Positions 1 to 11,758 of a DNA stretch of 64,000 nucleotides are shown here, piece after piece. How positions within the stretch are numbered: position 1 is the first letter of the stretch; every line of letters starts with the position of its first letter. Both the position numbers and the translations under genes were made by a program. The stretch is taken from positions 248,001 through 312,000 of the forward strand of contig NW_026515500.1 of the NCBI RefSeq assembly GCF_014898815.1, read 5' to 3'. The notes below the pieces were generated by a model, which had not been told where the DNA came from, did no database searches, and was given only the letters and a program-made list of their open reading frames with translations. The stretch is from Panonychus citri. Taxonomy: Eukaryota > Arthropoda > Arachnida > Trombidiformes > Tetranychidae.

Positions 1-845
1 TATTTGATCATCATTTTCGATGAGGTAAAAGAATAGGAAAATTATCAACAATTTAATTTCTATTGTAATCATTATGTTGATGTTGTTATTATTATTATAC
101 AAGATTATTCAATTGATTGTTCAATTGATTGATTATGTTTTATTGATTGGGATGTTGATGGTTAATCATTAAGTTATGATTCTTGTTTTCATCATGGAAA
201 ATGTTATCAATCAATTATGGTAATTTGTTTGTGCTTAATTAACTGGTTAATCACTATCGATTATTATTACGCAATAATCTATGTAATTTTTTTGTCGCTA
301 GTCAAGTTTGATTGTTAATTCAAGTTAATTTACTGATTGATTTTATTATATCATCTGATTGTTAGCCATTTGTGGGGCCTAGGGCTTAGGGGCGATTTTC
401 AGGACAAATTAAAGGATGTTATTGATTAACGATTAAAACTTTTCGATTAATTATTGATCAAGAAATCATCTAATCATCTCATTGTCGGTGATTGTTTTTT
501 GGATGATTAATTAACTAACTAATTTGATTGTCAATAGTTTTCACTAATTTCGTGACGAAAATTTGAAATTACGGAATTTCCAACGAAATCGTTGCGAAAG
601 TTTCTTAACTTGATTATAGTTTCTTTCCGAGAACCAACAATCAAAAATGTTAATTAATCAATTTTACTCAATTGATGACAATCAAACTACGATCTCACTC
701 GTTAATCACAACAACGAAATTAGAAACTTGATAATATGATGCACCTAACGAAAAGTGAATAAATTGACACAAAAGAAAATCTTAATAGTCTCAAAGTGAA
801 AGATTAATTGACAAGTTTAATTGTGAACTAAATTAAATCACTTAC
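1..845. other. AT-rich DNA at the left edge, no gene recognised
   Basis: Short AT-rich words (TTGATT, AATTAA) dominate and I see no sustained reading frame on either strand. If the candidate exon at 846-901 is real, this stretch is the start of its first intron. Confidence 0.5.
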
Positions 846-901
846 CCGTTGGCTCGGTGAAATTTTTCATCCAATTTGGTTAAAACACAATCAGAACACA
901 T
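846..901 (-). CDS. Possible first coding exon of a gene leaving the left edge
   Basis: On the minus strand an ATG in a reasonable context (TCAAAATG) opens 18 codons reading MCSDCVLTKLDEKFHRAN plus two bases. These run straight into a strong splice donor (GG|GTAAGTG). The charged composition and the perfect donor suggest a genuine first exon whose remainder lies to the left of the window. I do not recognise the protein. No second exon could be fixed within 1-840, so this may be chance. Confidence 0.35.
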
Positions 902-2565
902 TTTGATATAAAATAATTTCTATCAACACCAAAGTAAAAACAACGAGAAACCACAATGGTGACAACAGAACTAAAAGATTAACTGACCAAGGGAAAAGTG
1001 ACCACAATCAAGAAAACCGAGTAAAAACTAAACTGTGGTAATAATAATTAACCAGCGACTTGATAAGTAACTTGTTAAATTGAAACTTCGAATGTGAAAA
1101 AACGAGAAACCAGAAATGAGAATTACGAAAATAGAGAAAACGAGCAGCGCCATCTGGTAATTCGTTTGAAGGATATCCGGCATTTCTTTTCTTCATTAAA
1201 TTAATGATATAATTAATTTCTGCTCACAATAAGAGACTTTTTTTCTAAGGTCAATGTTATCATTAGAGTTTAATTATTATTAGAAATTATTTCGATCACA
1301 ATTATCGGGTAACGATCGACAATCTAATCAATGTCATTGTCGCATTGACAATTTCTTTCTCTTTCTGTGTCTCCCTTCAATCATCTGTTTTATTGTTTTT
1401 TTTTTCATATTCTTCACTTTGATTCAGTTTCATTTTCTATTCCCTGTTAATTGTTATTCAATGGTTTCATTGTTCTAATTGTGATTCTGTTTATTGTCCA
1501 ACTTATCAAAGGTGATCTTCATTGATAATTTTCTGTCCATTTTAATGTCTCAAGTCTCTAAAATCAAAATGGCTGAGATATTGTTTTGTTTTGTTCTGTT
1601 CTCTTTTCTATTCTATTCTTTTCTATTTTTTTTGTTCTTTTTGTGGAATTTGAATCTTTCATTTTAATACAATTTTTTTAATGTTTTTTTTTGTTTATTC
1701 TCTTTGCTTTAGGTGATTTGCCAGAAAAGAAAATTGTTAAAACCAGGAAACGTTATATAAGTGATCAACTTTAATTGTGCTTTTTGCTGTTTTTCTATTT
1801 GTTATATCATTTCAATGTTATTCCATTTTTGTTTTGGCTTCTCCCTCTCACTATAATCTCTTACTTAATCTAACATACACACTTTCACTTGGACCCGCTA
1901 ATTATTTTCAATGATTAACCGTGGTTACAATTTTCTATTTTCAATTTGCTCATTAATTACTGAGTTGCCCTGATGAATATGTTACATGTTTTATGTGTAT
2001 TTGTCTGTTCCTTGGTGAATGAAAATGATGAAAGGAGCAACCATGTTTCAAGAATTTACTGGAAATAATTGTAACTAATTACGTTGGATTAGTTTAGGTT
2101 TGGTTTTAGGGGAAAAACTAAATTCAGGACCGAAAGGTAAATGATTACCAAGACGTAATTGTTGTCATTTTATTTGACCATCAAATTTAAGGTCATTCGT
2201 CCTTGTCAGTTCTCAATTCTTATTATAGTTTTCTCACTTTTCTTTCTCTCTCTCTCTCTCTCCTTCGATGACCTTTAATTCAATTTTACTTTCTAACATT
2301 AAACGCGGAAATTGAAAGTCAGCCTTGATCAACTTTAGGTCAATTAAGAATAATTTCCGATTGTTGGTATTAATAATTATCTTCATGATCAAGTAAAAAA
2401 AGACAAAATTTTTCCTTTCAATATAAATGATAATTCTGGGGGCCAGAATTGTTTCTTCAATGTAAGTAATCAACTGAATTAATTGAAAATCGCCACAATT
2501 TTTAATTATGGTTTTCTTTTTCTCTTCCAGGGATTCATCATACATTTTGTGCCAAAATTGAAGTC
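902..2565. other. Intergenic DNA left of Rab8
   Basis: AT-rich sequence with pyrimidine-rich tracts around 1340-1690 and a TC microsatellite near 2240-2262. The right end should hold the Rab8 3' UTR. A short open stretch at 1712-1773 follows an acceptor-like TTTAG but has no partner exon. No other gene is seen. Confidence 0.5.
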
Positions 2566-5201
2566 TCATGTCAACAGACAAAACCAACGACTCTTCTTGT
2601 AGTATGGCTCACTAACTCTAACTTGTTGTCCTGTTCTCATTGGATTCGCAGCATCCTATTCAAGAAAAAAGAAGAAAATCTCATTAGAAACAATGGAATC
2701 GAAAAAAAAGACAAAACATAACAAAAGTTGAGCGAAAATCATGCAATCTGTTAATTGGATCAATATCTAAATTAGATGAGGTGATAGTCTTTATTACCAT
2801 CTTCAAGAAGTACTACTGAATCACAATTTAACGATATATAAGACTAGTCCTAACACCCTACAAGTGCATCACACTCCCCACAAATCCATCATATTCACCA
2901 ACTTCTTCTCATCCCCCTTTAGTCCCAGTACCATACAAGTCCACCACACTCCCCAACCAGCTACAGCCCTGAAAACCCCTCTACTCAATATATTAGTGAT
3001 TAAAGAAAATCCAATTAGGGTTGAATCTAATTTAGAGATTCAGATCCATGGAAAAAAAGAAAGTGGAAAAGGAAATAAGTAAAACTTTAAGAAAAGTTGA
3101 TAACTAAGCGAATCCTTATCTCTAATATTAACTAGTTGACAGATCAACTTGTTAATTAAATTCAAATTGATTGCAATCAATCGCCTTGTTTGACTAATGA
3201 TGTTAAAGATGAAAAGATATGCTAATATGTAGCTGATTTCCGCCCATTTTGTTAACTGAATAGATGATGAGAGAGATTGAATCTGTCAGATTAATGATGA
3301 TTCCTACCTTCTGGTGTTGGGCGAATGATAAATAGAAATGATTGAAGGTCCAGTTGATTGTCCAATGTTGATTGACAATCAGTGAAGATCACATGTAAAT
3401 AGAAAAGGTAAAAATAATTAGTAAGATATAATTGGAGAAATTGATTCAAATTGCAAACTAACCAATTTTTTCTCCATTTTTCTCTTAATGTCTCTTGTGA
3501 GAGTTACGAAGGCCTCTTCAACATTGATACTCGTTTTTGCACTGGTTTCCATGAATTTGATACCATATTCAATTGCTAACTGGAGAAAAGGTATAATAAG
3601 ATGCCGAAGGGAAAATAGAATTAAATAAATCGCATGTTAATTAATTAGAAGAAATCAAGTTATCAAAATTATGGATAAAAGGAACAAGTGGAAAACAGAA
3701 ACTCCTCTTGACAGAAAAACAAATGATGATTCAGTTGTTGGTGTTTAAAGAGAGTAAATTAATCTAAAGGATAATCGTTAATGTTTCAGGAATCACCATG
3801 TTATATGATCTGTACAAGATAATTAACACTTATTACAGGGAGGGAGAGAGAAAACAAATACTGAATCAATGTTCCTGATTTAGACTGAAAGTTTCAAGGT
3901 AAAAGGTGATTGGGTGTCATTGGTAACGATAGAATCGAAGTTTTTTTGGTTAAAAAAATCGGTTCTAAGATATAATTGATGATCATGGAAAAGTTTGATA
4001 ACTGGTTTAGATTAATTGGGATGAGAAGTGTCAAGAAGAGGTCATGATGTGGTTTAGGTAAAGTACCTGTTCTCCTCTATCCTTTGTTACTTGTCTCTTA
4101 TCTTCGATGTCACATTTATTACCAAGAATCATCTTCTCTACATCAGAGGCAGCGTGTTCTTCAATATTTCTAACCCAATTTTTAATATTTTCAAACGATT
4201 TCTCATTTGTAACATCATAGACAAGCATGATTCCCATAGCACCTCGATAATAGGCTGTAGTGATTGTCCGAAATCGTTCTTGTCCAGCAGTATCCCATAT
4301 TTGAAGTTTGATCTTTTTACCTTCCAATTCAATTGTTCGTATCTTGAAATCAATACCTGATAGAGAAAGAGAAAAAAACAACAATCAGAAAAATGAGAAT
4401 AAAGAAAATTACATTAAAAAAAGGTAAGAAAATAAAGAAACAAAAAACAAGGACAAATATTAGTTACAAAGCTAAAGAATGAGAGAGAGAGAGAAAGAAA
4501 GAGTGAGTGAGTGAGGGTAAAGGAGGGGTAGTGATTATTGTTATTGTACCTCATCATGTACACCATTAAAACCACAGTAATTTTAGCAATTAACATAATG
4601 ATTACAAGTGAATAAAATGTAGGGATGACAATGATCAACAAATTGTGAATCCATTTGAAAACAAAGTGACCCAACAATCAGACTCAAGTTGATAATTTAC
4701 ATATGTACAAACCAGAAAACTAAAAACTCGGAAAATAAGAGGTTGGGTATCAGGTGTACAATTACAATCAACAAAGACACACAACCACACTCACACTCAC
4801 AAACTCTGTTGGTGTTGTAAAGAGAGAAAGAGAGAATTTGGAATTTTGAATAAAATGTCAACAACAGCGAATAGAATAGAATGTGTGAGATGAGGTTAAA
4901 GAGAAAAAAATTTTAGAGAAAAAAAAATAAAAGTTCAACAAGTAGAGAACAAAAATTGTGGTGTGTATGTGAAGAGATAGGAGATGGTAAATGGTTGAAT
5001 CAATACTACATGATAAGGCTAAAAAACAACCAGATGATGATGACGAGAAGGAAAAATGAGAAATTAAAACTTACCTATGGTGGAAATGAAAGATTGGTGG
5101 AATGCATCTTCCGAGAAACGGAATAATATACAAGTTTTACCAACACCGGAATCACCGATTAACAACAATTTAAACAAATAATCATAGGTTTTACTGGACA
5201 T
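2566..5201 (-). CDS. Rab8: Rab8-type small GTPase, four exons
   Basis: Exons on the minus strand are 5075-5201, 4067-4356, 3463-3579 and 2566-2655, all with GT-AG borders. Joined, they encode about 207 residues, the usual Rab8 length. Visible motifs are the P-loop GDSGVGKT, the switch I region FISTIGIDF, switch II WDTAGQERF, NKCD and ETSAK for guanine binding, and a C-terminal prenylation motif CLLT. Rab8 proteins guide post-Golgi vesicles to the plasma membrane and cilia; the C-terminal cysteine would be geranylgeranylated for membrane attachment. Rab10 and Rab13 are close relatives, but the opening MSSKTYDYLFKLLLIGDSG, the length and the CaaX-type rather than CC-type end favour Rab8. The start is the ATG preceding the Rab N-terminus. 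The third intron (2656-3462, about 0.8 kb) contains no gene. Confidence 0.92.
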
Positions 5202-6502
5202 GATTAACAGTTTGATATATTTATATATTTATATAAAAAAAAGAGCTAAAAAGAAATCAAGTGTTTGGTGTTAGAGGAATGATGATGATGAGAAGATGAT
5301 GATGATGATGAAGTTGATGATAGTAATGATGGTGTTGAACCTGTAAGATACTGAGAGCTGAAACCAAGCCCTAGAAAGAGGGAGAAAGAGAAGAGAAAAT
5401 ATTAACGACAGGGTAAAGAGAAAGAAAATTAAATGAAGACAGAGGAGAAAAAGCTTATGGGAGGAAAGAAGGGAAAGAGAGTAAAGAGAACAGAGAAAGA
5501 GAATAGGATAGAAAGAAAGAGAAAAAGAAAAACATAAACAAATGGAAGAGAAGAACAAATTCAAATTCTATTCTTTTTGAGATTTTCTTTCTTTTTCCAT
5601 TAAATTGTTGATTCTTTTTCGCAATTGTTGTGGTTTAATTTTCTTTTTTCTTTATTAATTCTACTGTTTTTCATTAATAGAATTTTCTGGTTAATTGCTA
5701 ATTATCTCTCCTTCCAATTTATCCAAAATTTTTTATTCTTCTTATTGTTGTGGTTAAGTTTTTCTACTCATCCATTGATTAGAATCAATTAATTCTCAGT
5801 TATTGGTTTTCTTTTCTTTCATCTCCTGGTAATTTGTTTCTCTGTGAATTTAATTATCATCAATTTTATCAATTATCATCATCTGATTAACGACAATTAG
5901 TGTATACAGTTAATTTCGTGGAAATAGACAAAGTTGATTAACATTTAATTTCAATTTCTCTTGTGATTTTGTTTCTCTGTGTTTTTTTTGTAAACAATCA
6001 AATCTTTACTCTTTGATTGAGAAGTTTTTTGATCGTTTTGGAGTTTAATTGTCATTTAAATTATTAACTAAATCTTTAATTAATGTTAATTATCCAAAGA
6101 AATTAATGTTGATTAAATCACTTTGACAATTTTCACTGTTTCTATGTCAATATTTTTCCAAAGGTCTGTCGGCTTTGATGATTAGTGTTTCTTATTTGAG
6201 AATTGAAATGTTATTTGATTGTTTGTTTGTCGAAAAGATTATCACTTAACTAATTGTTCCTAATTTAATCTAATTTTTTTAACATTTTTCCATTAATTGT
6301 GATAACATTTAATTTCCTCTCTTTGTCTTCCTTTTCTCTGTGCTCCCTCTGGTTTTTGTCTTCTCAACATAAACATCATCTCTTGTTTACTTCATTTCTG
6401 TCTTTAAGGATTCTCATAGTGAAACATTTTTGTTTATGTCATGTTGAGTTAATTGTATTCTCATTTACTGAGCTTTTCGTTTTCTTCATTAAAAACACCA
6501 AC
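5202..6502. other. Divergent intergenic region between Rab8 and the next gene
   Basis: Rab8 points left and the gene at 6503 points right, so this interval should contain both 5' UTRs and promoters. It is purine-rich at 5360-5560, where GAGAAAG runs give spurious open frames, and AT-rich after that. No clear TATA box can be assigned. Confidence 0.5.
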
Positions 6503-8146
6503 ATGAATAATGATCAAGAATCTAAGGTGAGTCTTTGTAATTTCTATTTTCCATTTATTTCAATATTTCATCGCATCCAGTGAAAAATGAAAGAGAATCT
6601 ATGTCTTTCTCTCTCTCTCTCTTTTCATCTCTTTGTTGTGACACTTTTTCTCTCGGAGACTTTCATCTCAATCGTATTCATGAATAATCTTAATTCTGTG
6701 TGGTGATTTGTTATGATCATGATTGTGATTCACTTTCGAATCTCTTTATTCTATTTTCTATCCTCTTGTCAGAGAAAAGACATCGAAAAATGTCTATATT
6801 TTGTTCCTTATATTTTATTAATGATTCTCTTGTTTTCTATTATTTTCTTACCTTTTCTAGTTACCAGGAAATCCAAATAGCTTCCATGGCGGTGGTGATC
6901 CAACGGCTTCCAATGAATATTATGAGGATGTAGAAGATGTTGGTTCAGGTGTTGAAGATGATGCACCTGAGAGCTTTCAAGCTCTGAATAGATCTGAGCC
7001 TCCATGGGTTACATTTCCAGATTTACTGAGAGTTCCAACCAGTTCAGCCAATAATAATTCAGCAACTGAAGACGATTCTCCGGAAAGTTTATCATTTGCA
7101 GCCGCTCAATCATTCAGATCAAATGATTTAACCAACCAATCAAATTCATCTGGTTATGTGAGTCTATCAAATTTGATACTCTAAATGTTATATTATTGTT
7201 CAAAGATGAGAAGAAGAAGAAAAAATCTAATCTATACGTTTATCTTTTACTTTAATATAGAGATCAGTTACTGCCAATCCATTGAATTTGACATCATCTA
7301 ATAATAATCATGTTCCATTTGTTGGAGGAATATTGAAAAATCGTCTCTCCCATCCTGATGTATCCCATGTTGGTCAATCAAATTTAGTTAGTGCCTCATC
7401 CAGAAATTATCAAAATTCTAATTGTTCCTCATCACCAAGACATGGACCATCATTCACTGATCCCTCTGGAGTTTCATCTTCAAGCAGTTCAAGGCCACTT
7501 CCATCATTACCTGCTAATTCACAGTCTTACAATTCCTCAGGTCGAGCTCATCATCATCCAGGTTCTGGTGACAATGATTATGCTAATCGTATTGCTCATC
7601 ATCCACATCGCAGTTCAATCAATAGTTTGAACCTTTCTTCCGCTCTTTACTCATCCAATTCATCGCCATCATCCATGGCTCCATCATTAGCCCAATCATT
7701 AGTTCCCATTACTACTGCATTAACTCGAGTTCAGTCTTCGGTTGATTCTCTTAGCCGACAAGTGAATGAAAGATTGGATGCACTTGAGAATCGGCTTAAT
7801 AATTTAACTGCGTCTTCTTCTCATGATACTGTTAATTCATCAGACTATGTCATCAACCACCACCATTTAAGAGACATGTCACCTGAATCTCTGAAAAGTT
7901 TCATCAATGAACAGAAAAGGGTTGGTTAATTACTCCACCATAATCGAAATCAAATGATTCTAATCTACTTTTTATCGATAACTAGTTAAATTAAATTTTC
8001 TCTTTTTTCAGGAGATGCACAATGAGCGTCGAGCATTTTTACTCTCATTTGCCGAAGCTTTGAGAAATGCCGCTGAAACATCTAATCGATCTTCTTCATC
8101 ATCGTCATCAGAACCAACATCATCAACTAAACTGAATGGACTTTAA
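6503..8146 (+). CDS. Uncharacterised Ser/Asn/His-rich protein with C-terminal coiled coil
   Basis: Four exons (6503-6526, 6861-7157, 7261-7920, 8012-8146) join in phase to about 371 residues. I do not recognise the family. The N-terminal third is acidic (EYYEDVEDVGSGVEDDAPES) and includes the hydrophobic motif PPWVTFPDLLRVP. The middle is low complexity (Ser, Asn, His). Near residues 255-285 a heptad-like segment, ALTRVQSSVDSLSRQVNERL, should form a coiled coil. A charged helix spans the last splice (SFINEQKR|EMHNERRAFLLSFAEAL), followed by a Ser-rich tail. There is no signal peptide or membrane span, so an intracellular scaffold or adaptor is possible; this is inference. The start is the first ATG before a clean donor (AAG|GTGAGT); an extra upstream exon cannot be excluded. 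Confidence 0.75.
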
Positions 8147-9644
8147 ATCAACAATCATTTTTAATCATATTTAAATTTCACTTATGTTTGATTGCATTTG
8201 AATGAAAGAACAAGTTATCTCTATGGTTGAATTTTGATAATTTCCAAATCAATTGTTTCCACAATTGACAACGAGCGAAATCAAAATACATCTCACTTTA
8301 AGAGAAACTTTAAAAATTGATTGTCACTGAACTATTTGAATTAGAACCAAAATGCGACCAATGGAATGAACAAATTGATTGAAAACCAAAACTGTACACG
8401 AACAACAAAAGACGAGAATTAAAAACATTGATTTATTAATTTTAAGCTTCAACATCAAGAGAGGGATCGATGAATTGAAATTCATCATACTTCATACAGA
8501 AATTGGCATGATTATCTTTAAGGTGAAAATGAGGTTAGAATGTGAAGCAAAGTTGAGATTTCCATGCGAAAATAATGGATGATATTCCTGCCGGACAAAC
8601 AATTAGTTCGTCAAAAATTGACAAATTTTACGAAGTTGTGCCAATTAAACCACAATGGTTCACCAAACACTCATGATACTTTATTCAGATTAGTAACAAT
8701 CGCAATTACTATTTGCATTTACGCATAAATGTTATTAAGGCCACAATATTGAAAGATTTTTAGATTATTAACAGTTGAGATTATGAGACAAAAAAAATGA
8801 AAATAAGTACATGTAATCGTAAATTTGAACTGTTCGGAGGTCATTTCTTTCTAACTTTGTGCGGCAATTATTCCCTGGTGGTTTTCTCATGTAAAAAGAT
8901 GTAATAGAATAACATTGTAGATATTAGAATGAACAGAATGATGATGGTTCCGTTATGATTTCCATGTTCGTTCAGCACAATCGATTCATTCCAGTCTTTT
9001 CGTTACACAGTTTCTTTTTAATTGGTTCGTTTCCAACGTGAAAGAGTAAAAATTGATCGAGAAGCTTTCGCAAAGAGAGACGATTAACAATTAAGTCAAT
9101 TGGTAATTTAGTTGGTTGTTAATCGTTTTCAATTTCCAATGTATATACAATAGTTCAACTAATCTGATGTATTCCACTAATTAGATTTAATTGGTAAATT
9201 AAGTGTTGTTGTTTGTCTTGATTTCATCATGATTTAATGCTATTCAATTTGATTCTTTTAGTGACATCTATTGAGATGAGAAAGAGACTTAAAGTGGAAA
9301 TGTTTTTTTCATCCAGATATATTTCGATAATCTTATTTATTAATTGATAAATGTCTTGGGTACACCGGGTAGATTATAAAGAGAACAAGTAAAATATCAA
9401 GAGTTTCGTCACCATAACTAACGAAGATAATCAAAACTTTAGAGTTGATAATTGGCCAAAACTATTCGAGTAGTTTTTGTGAATTTAACGTTTCATTCAT
9501 CAAATTCACTAATTGAGTTTATTTAATTACCAAGTGTATTAACAATAAGTGCACTTATTACGATATTGTCATGGTGGAAGGATAGAAAAACGATAAAAAT
9601 CAGGCAAGGGAAAGTTTCAAATAAATGAAAAGTACAAAAGAAAC
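8147..9644. other. Intergenic region before 5S#1
   Basis: The 3' UTR of the preceding gene, then AT-rich DNA with no gene recognised. A segment near 9448-9474 (GATAATTGGCCAAAACTATT) resembles one at 45968-45993, left of 5S#5, so the left flanks of 5S#1 and 5S#5 appear distantly related. Confidence 0.5.
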
Positions 9645-9651
9645 AAAAAGT

Positions 9652-9769
9652 GTCTACAACACCGGGGGTTCCCAAGTGGTCTCCCTCCCAAGTACTAACC
9701 CGGCCCGAAGCTGCTTAACTTCGGAGATCGGACGGGATCCGGTGCTTTCAGCTTGGTATGGTCGTAGAC
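9652..9769 (-). rRNA. 5S rRNA: 5S ribosomal RNA gene, copy 1
   Basis: The minus strand begins GTCTACGACCATACC and ends GGTGTTGTAGAC, pairing to close helix I. The internal promoter block is present (AAGTTAAGCAGCTTCGGGCC, then GGTTAGTACTTGGGAGGGAG). The 118-bp core is identical by eye to the five other copies. A T5 run at 9645-9649, just past the 3' end, is a normal polymerase III terminator, and a TATA-like box lies 23-32 bp upstream. It is the left boundary of the duplicated locus 1. Confidence 0.97.
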
Positions 9770-9791
9770 AAAAGAGAAGCTAATAAATGTC

Positions 9792-9801
9792 TTTATAAAA
9801 C
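9792..9801 (-). promoter_or_regulatory. TATA-like upstream element of 5S#1
   Basis: GTTTTATAAA on the minus strand, exactly 23-32 bp before the 5S start. All six copies have this spacing. Confidence 0.75.
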
Positions 9802-10058
9802 TGTTGACAGTAAACAAATGTGAATTAATTAATTAATATATTGATAGATTGAAAGATAGTTAAAGTAATTGTTTTATATTTTTCCTTTTTCCATTTACAA
9901 TATTATGACCTTGATTTTGATTTGACAACAATTAAAAACATTGTAATAATTATTAAATCGATACAATTAGTTTAATGTTTCAAGTTTATTTCCGTAAACA
10001 AAAGTAACTGTTTAATAGTATTACAAGAAACAAATTATCTTGTCTTAATCCTTAATTG

Positions 10059-11309
10059 TTAATGGTGATTAGCCAATAAGAATAGTAGAGCAATCAAATA
10101 GCCTGAGATCATAATTAGCAAAGGAGCAATAAGATAATTAATTGTAATTGGAATCACTGAAACTTTTACTTCCATTTTGTAATCAAGACAAGAAATCGGT
10201 GAACTGTCGACACCTAAACATCTCGCATAGAGTTTCGTCGAAAGGTCATCTTTACTCAGTCCGTTTTCGAATGATGAGTAACTTCGCCTGATTATTATTC
10301 GATTAATTCTTGGATCGCCATATTTGTTGATTAGAACACCTTTAAGAGAGGTGAATATTGGCGAGTTGGATTTCTCGAAAGGTTCATTCATTTCGTATTC
10401 TCGATCAGTAAAACAACCAAAGCTCTTGATCATCTGAACCCAATCCTGAGTTAAAACGATCACATGATCTTTAAGTTTGATGAATTCATACAAATCTCTC
10501 ATAAGAAGATCGGGAATTTTTCTTATTGTTATTCGTGACGAGAATCGACCATTGAAAGAGTCCAAAGCTCTTTGAAACTCGTGACGACATTCAATCTTCG
10601 AGAAAGAGATCGGTTGATAACTATGCTCGATTATATCTTCGAGTGTATTTAGTTTTATACAATCATGATACGAAACTAGACCAGTTTCTAGTGAACTTGA
10701 AAACAATTTACTAATTAGTAGAAGAGATAAAATGAAAACAAGTAGATTTTGTTTGGTAATTAAAGCGAAAAGTTTATCTCGATGTTGACACAATATGTAC
10801 ATTAATTGGGTCCAGAGAATGTTGATCATTGAAATTGACCTTTGATGAAGTTTAATTAAGAGACTCAAGACAATTAATAGTGAACCAAATGAAGAAATAA
10901 ACATGGACCAGAAATATAAATCAAAGGAATAGACGAAATCAATGAAATTTGAATAATCGAGATTCAACTTTAATTGTCGCTTATGAGCCAAGTAACAAGC
11001 GTTTTCTGAAAATAGAGAAGCGCTGGTCAAGTTGTTGGTTCCCAAATCTTTTAGAATATTGTAATAAGTCTGTAAGATATAATCGACTTTTCCAGTCTGT
11101 AGATCTCTCAAAGGTCCAATACAAGTTCCGTTCTTAAAGCATTTCTCATTCTTACAATTTTCAATGTTAATTAGAGTTAAATTGACTTCGGTCATTAAAG
11201 ACGAGATGGTGAGTCGTATGATCGGTGCGAATATGCCATCAACTGTAGTTGAACTTGTGACATAATGAGCTGGGGGAAGATTACAAATTCCAATTCTCAT
11301 AATACTCAT
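10059..11309 (-). CDS. Divergent ionotropic-receptor-like membrane protein A
   Basis: A single-exon gene of 416 residues. It opens with MRIGICNLPPAHYVTSS, resembling the ligand-binding S1 start of ionotropic glutamate receptor relatives. Hydrophobic spans follow near residues 125-155 (FDLYFWSMFISSFGSLLIVL), 185-215 (LLVFILSLLLISKLFSSSL) and 390-413 (LIAPLLIMISGYLIALLFLL). The three spans with an intervening S2-like domain match the M1, M3, M4 layout of ionotropic receptors, which are chemosensory ligand-gated cation channels. No signal peptide is evident, and an upstream exon could be missing. Gene B (44593-45870) is a paralog about 55-60% identical over its flanks but nearly identical over the first membrane region. 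The family call is by layout and is moderate; another three-pass family is possible. Confidence 0.65.
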   Translation of the reverse strand: MSIMRIGICNLPPAHYVTSSTTVDGIFAPIIRLTISSLMTEVNLTLINIENCKNEKCFKNGTCIGPLRDLQTGKVDYILQTYYNILKDLGTNNLTSASLFSENACYLAHKRQLKLNLDYSNFIDFVYSFDLYFWSMFISSFGSLLIVLSLLIKLHQRSISMINILWTQLMYILCQHRDKLFALITKQNLLVFILSLLLISKLFSSSLETGLVSYHDCIKLNTLEDIIEHSYQPISFSKIECRHEFQRALDSFNGRFSSRITIRKIPDLLMRDLYEFIKLKDHVIVLTQDWVQMIKSFGCFTDREYEMNEPFEKSNSPIFTSLKGVLINKYGDPRINRIIIRRSYSSFENGLSKDDLSTKLYARCLGVDSSPISCLDYKMEVKVSVIPITINYLIAPLLIMISGYLIALLFLLANHH

Positions 11310-11542
11310 GGTTACGATAATAAGTCGATATGTTCACAAGAAAATTTACTCAATTTCTTTTGAAAAGCTTGAAAAGAAAAGCATTTTAATATGAAGATTT
11401 TCCTATTTCTCCAGGAAAATTATAACTCTGATTAGATTGATTAATATTCTTGATTGACAAAAGAAAATCAATAATATGAAACAATCGATCCAATCAAAGG
11501 ATTGAAAGTTTCAAATCAATGAAAGTAAAAGAGTCAAAAAGT
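11310..11542. repeat. Receptor 5' flank, duplicated at locus 2
   Basis: The sequence between receptor gene A and 5S#2 resembles 48656-48846 between the receptor fragment and 5S#6. The stretch GAAAGTTTCAAATCAAT just before the 5S gene is shared. The receptor/5S pair was therefore copied as a block. Confidence 0.7.
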
Positions 11543-11660
11543 GTCTACAACACCGGGGGTTCCCAAGTGGTCTCCCTCCCAAGTACTAACCCGGCCCGAA
11601 GCTGCTTAACTTCGGAGATCGGACGGGATCCGGTGCTTTCAGCTTGGTATGGTCGTAGAC
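11543..11660 (-). rRNA. 5S rRNA: 5S ribosomal RNA gene, copy 2
   Basis: Same 118-bp sequence and orientation as copy 1, with the A5 run (minus-strand T5) immediately beyond its 3' end. It separates receptor-like gene A from the 3' end of laminin alpha. Confidence 0.97.
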
Positions 11661-11682
11661 GAAAGAAGTGTGAATAAATGTC

Positions 11683-11692
11683 ATTATAAAAC
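11683..11692 (-). promoter_or_regulatory. TATA-like upstream element of 5S#2
   Basis: GTTTTATAAT on the minus strand, 23-32 bp before the 5S start; one base differs from copy 1. Confidence 0.7.
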
Positions 11693-11719
11693 TACATATA
11701 GTAACCAAGCGTGGCATCA

Positions 11720-11758
11720 ATGAGCCGTCGAAAGCAACAAAAAGGTGAAAATAAGTTG
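11720..11758 (+). pseudogene. Orphan first exon with an N-terminal MSRRKQ motif
   Basis: On the plus strand an ATG opens MSRRKQQKGENKL and then meets a canonical donor (TTG|GTGAGT). MSRRKQ at the extreme N-terminus is the known NuRD-recruiting motif of FOG, SALL and BCL11 zinc-finger proteins. No continuation exists downstream, where the strand is occupied by the laminin gene in antisense. It could be a stranded first exon brought in by rearrangement, a first exon with a very distant second exon, or chance. Homology of the 5S upstream flanks stops just before this point, which suggests a junction. Confidence 0.3.

Noticed and set aside
1712..1773. Possible last exon reading DLPEKKIVKTRKRYISDQL after TTTAG
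   Set aside because: Only 20 codons, no upstream partner exon with compatible phase, and no family resemblance.
3311..3420. An extra Rab8 exon near a donor-like GAAG|GTAGG
   Set aside because: No suitable acceptor or phase. Joining exon 3 directly to 2566-2655 gives the exact family length and C-terminus.
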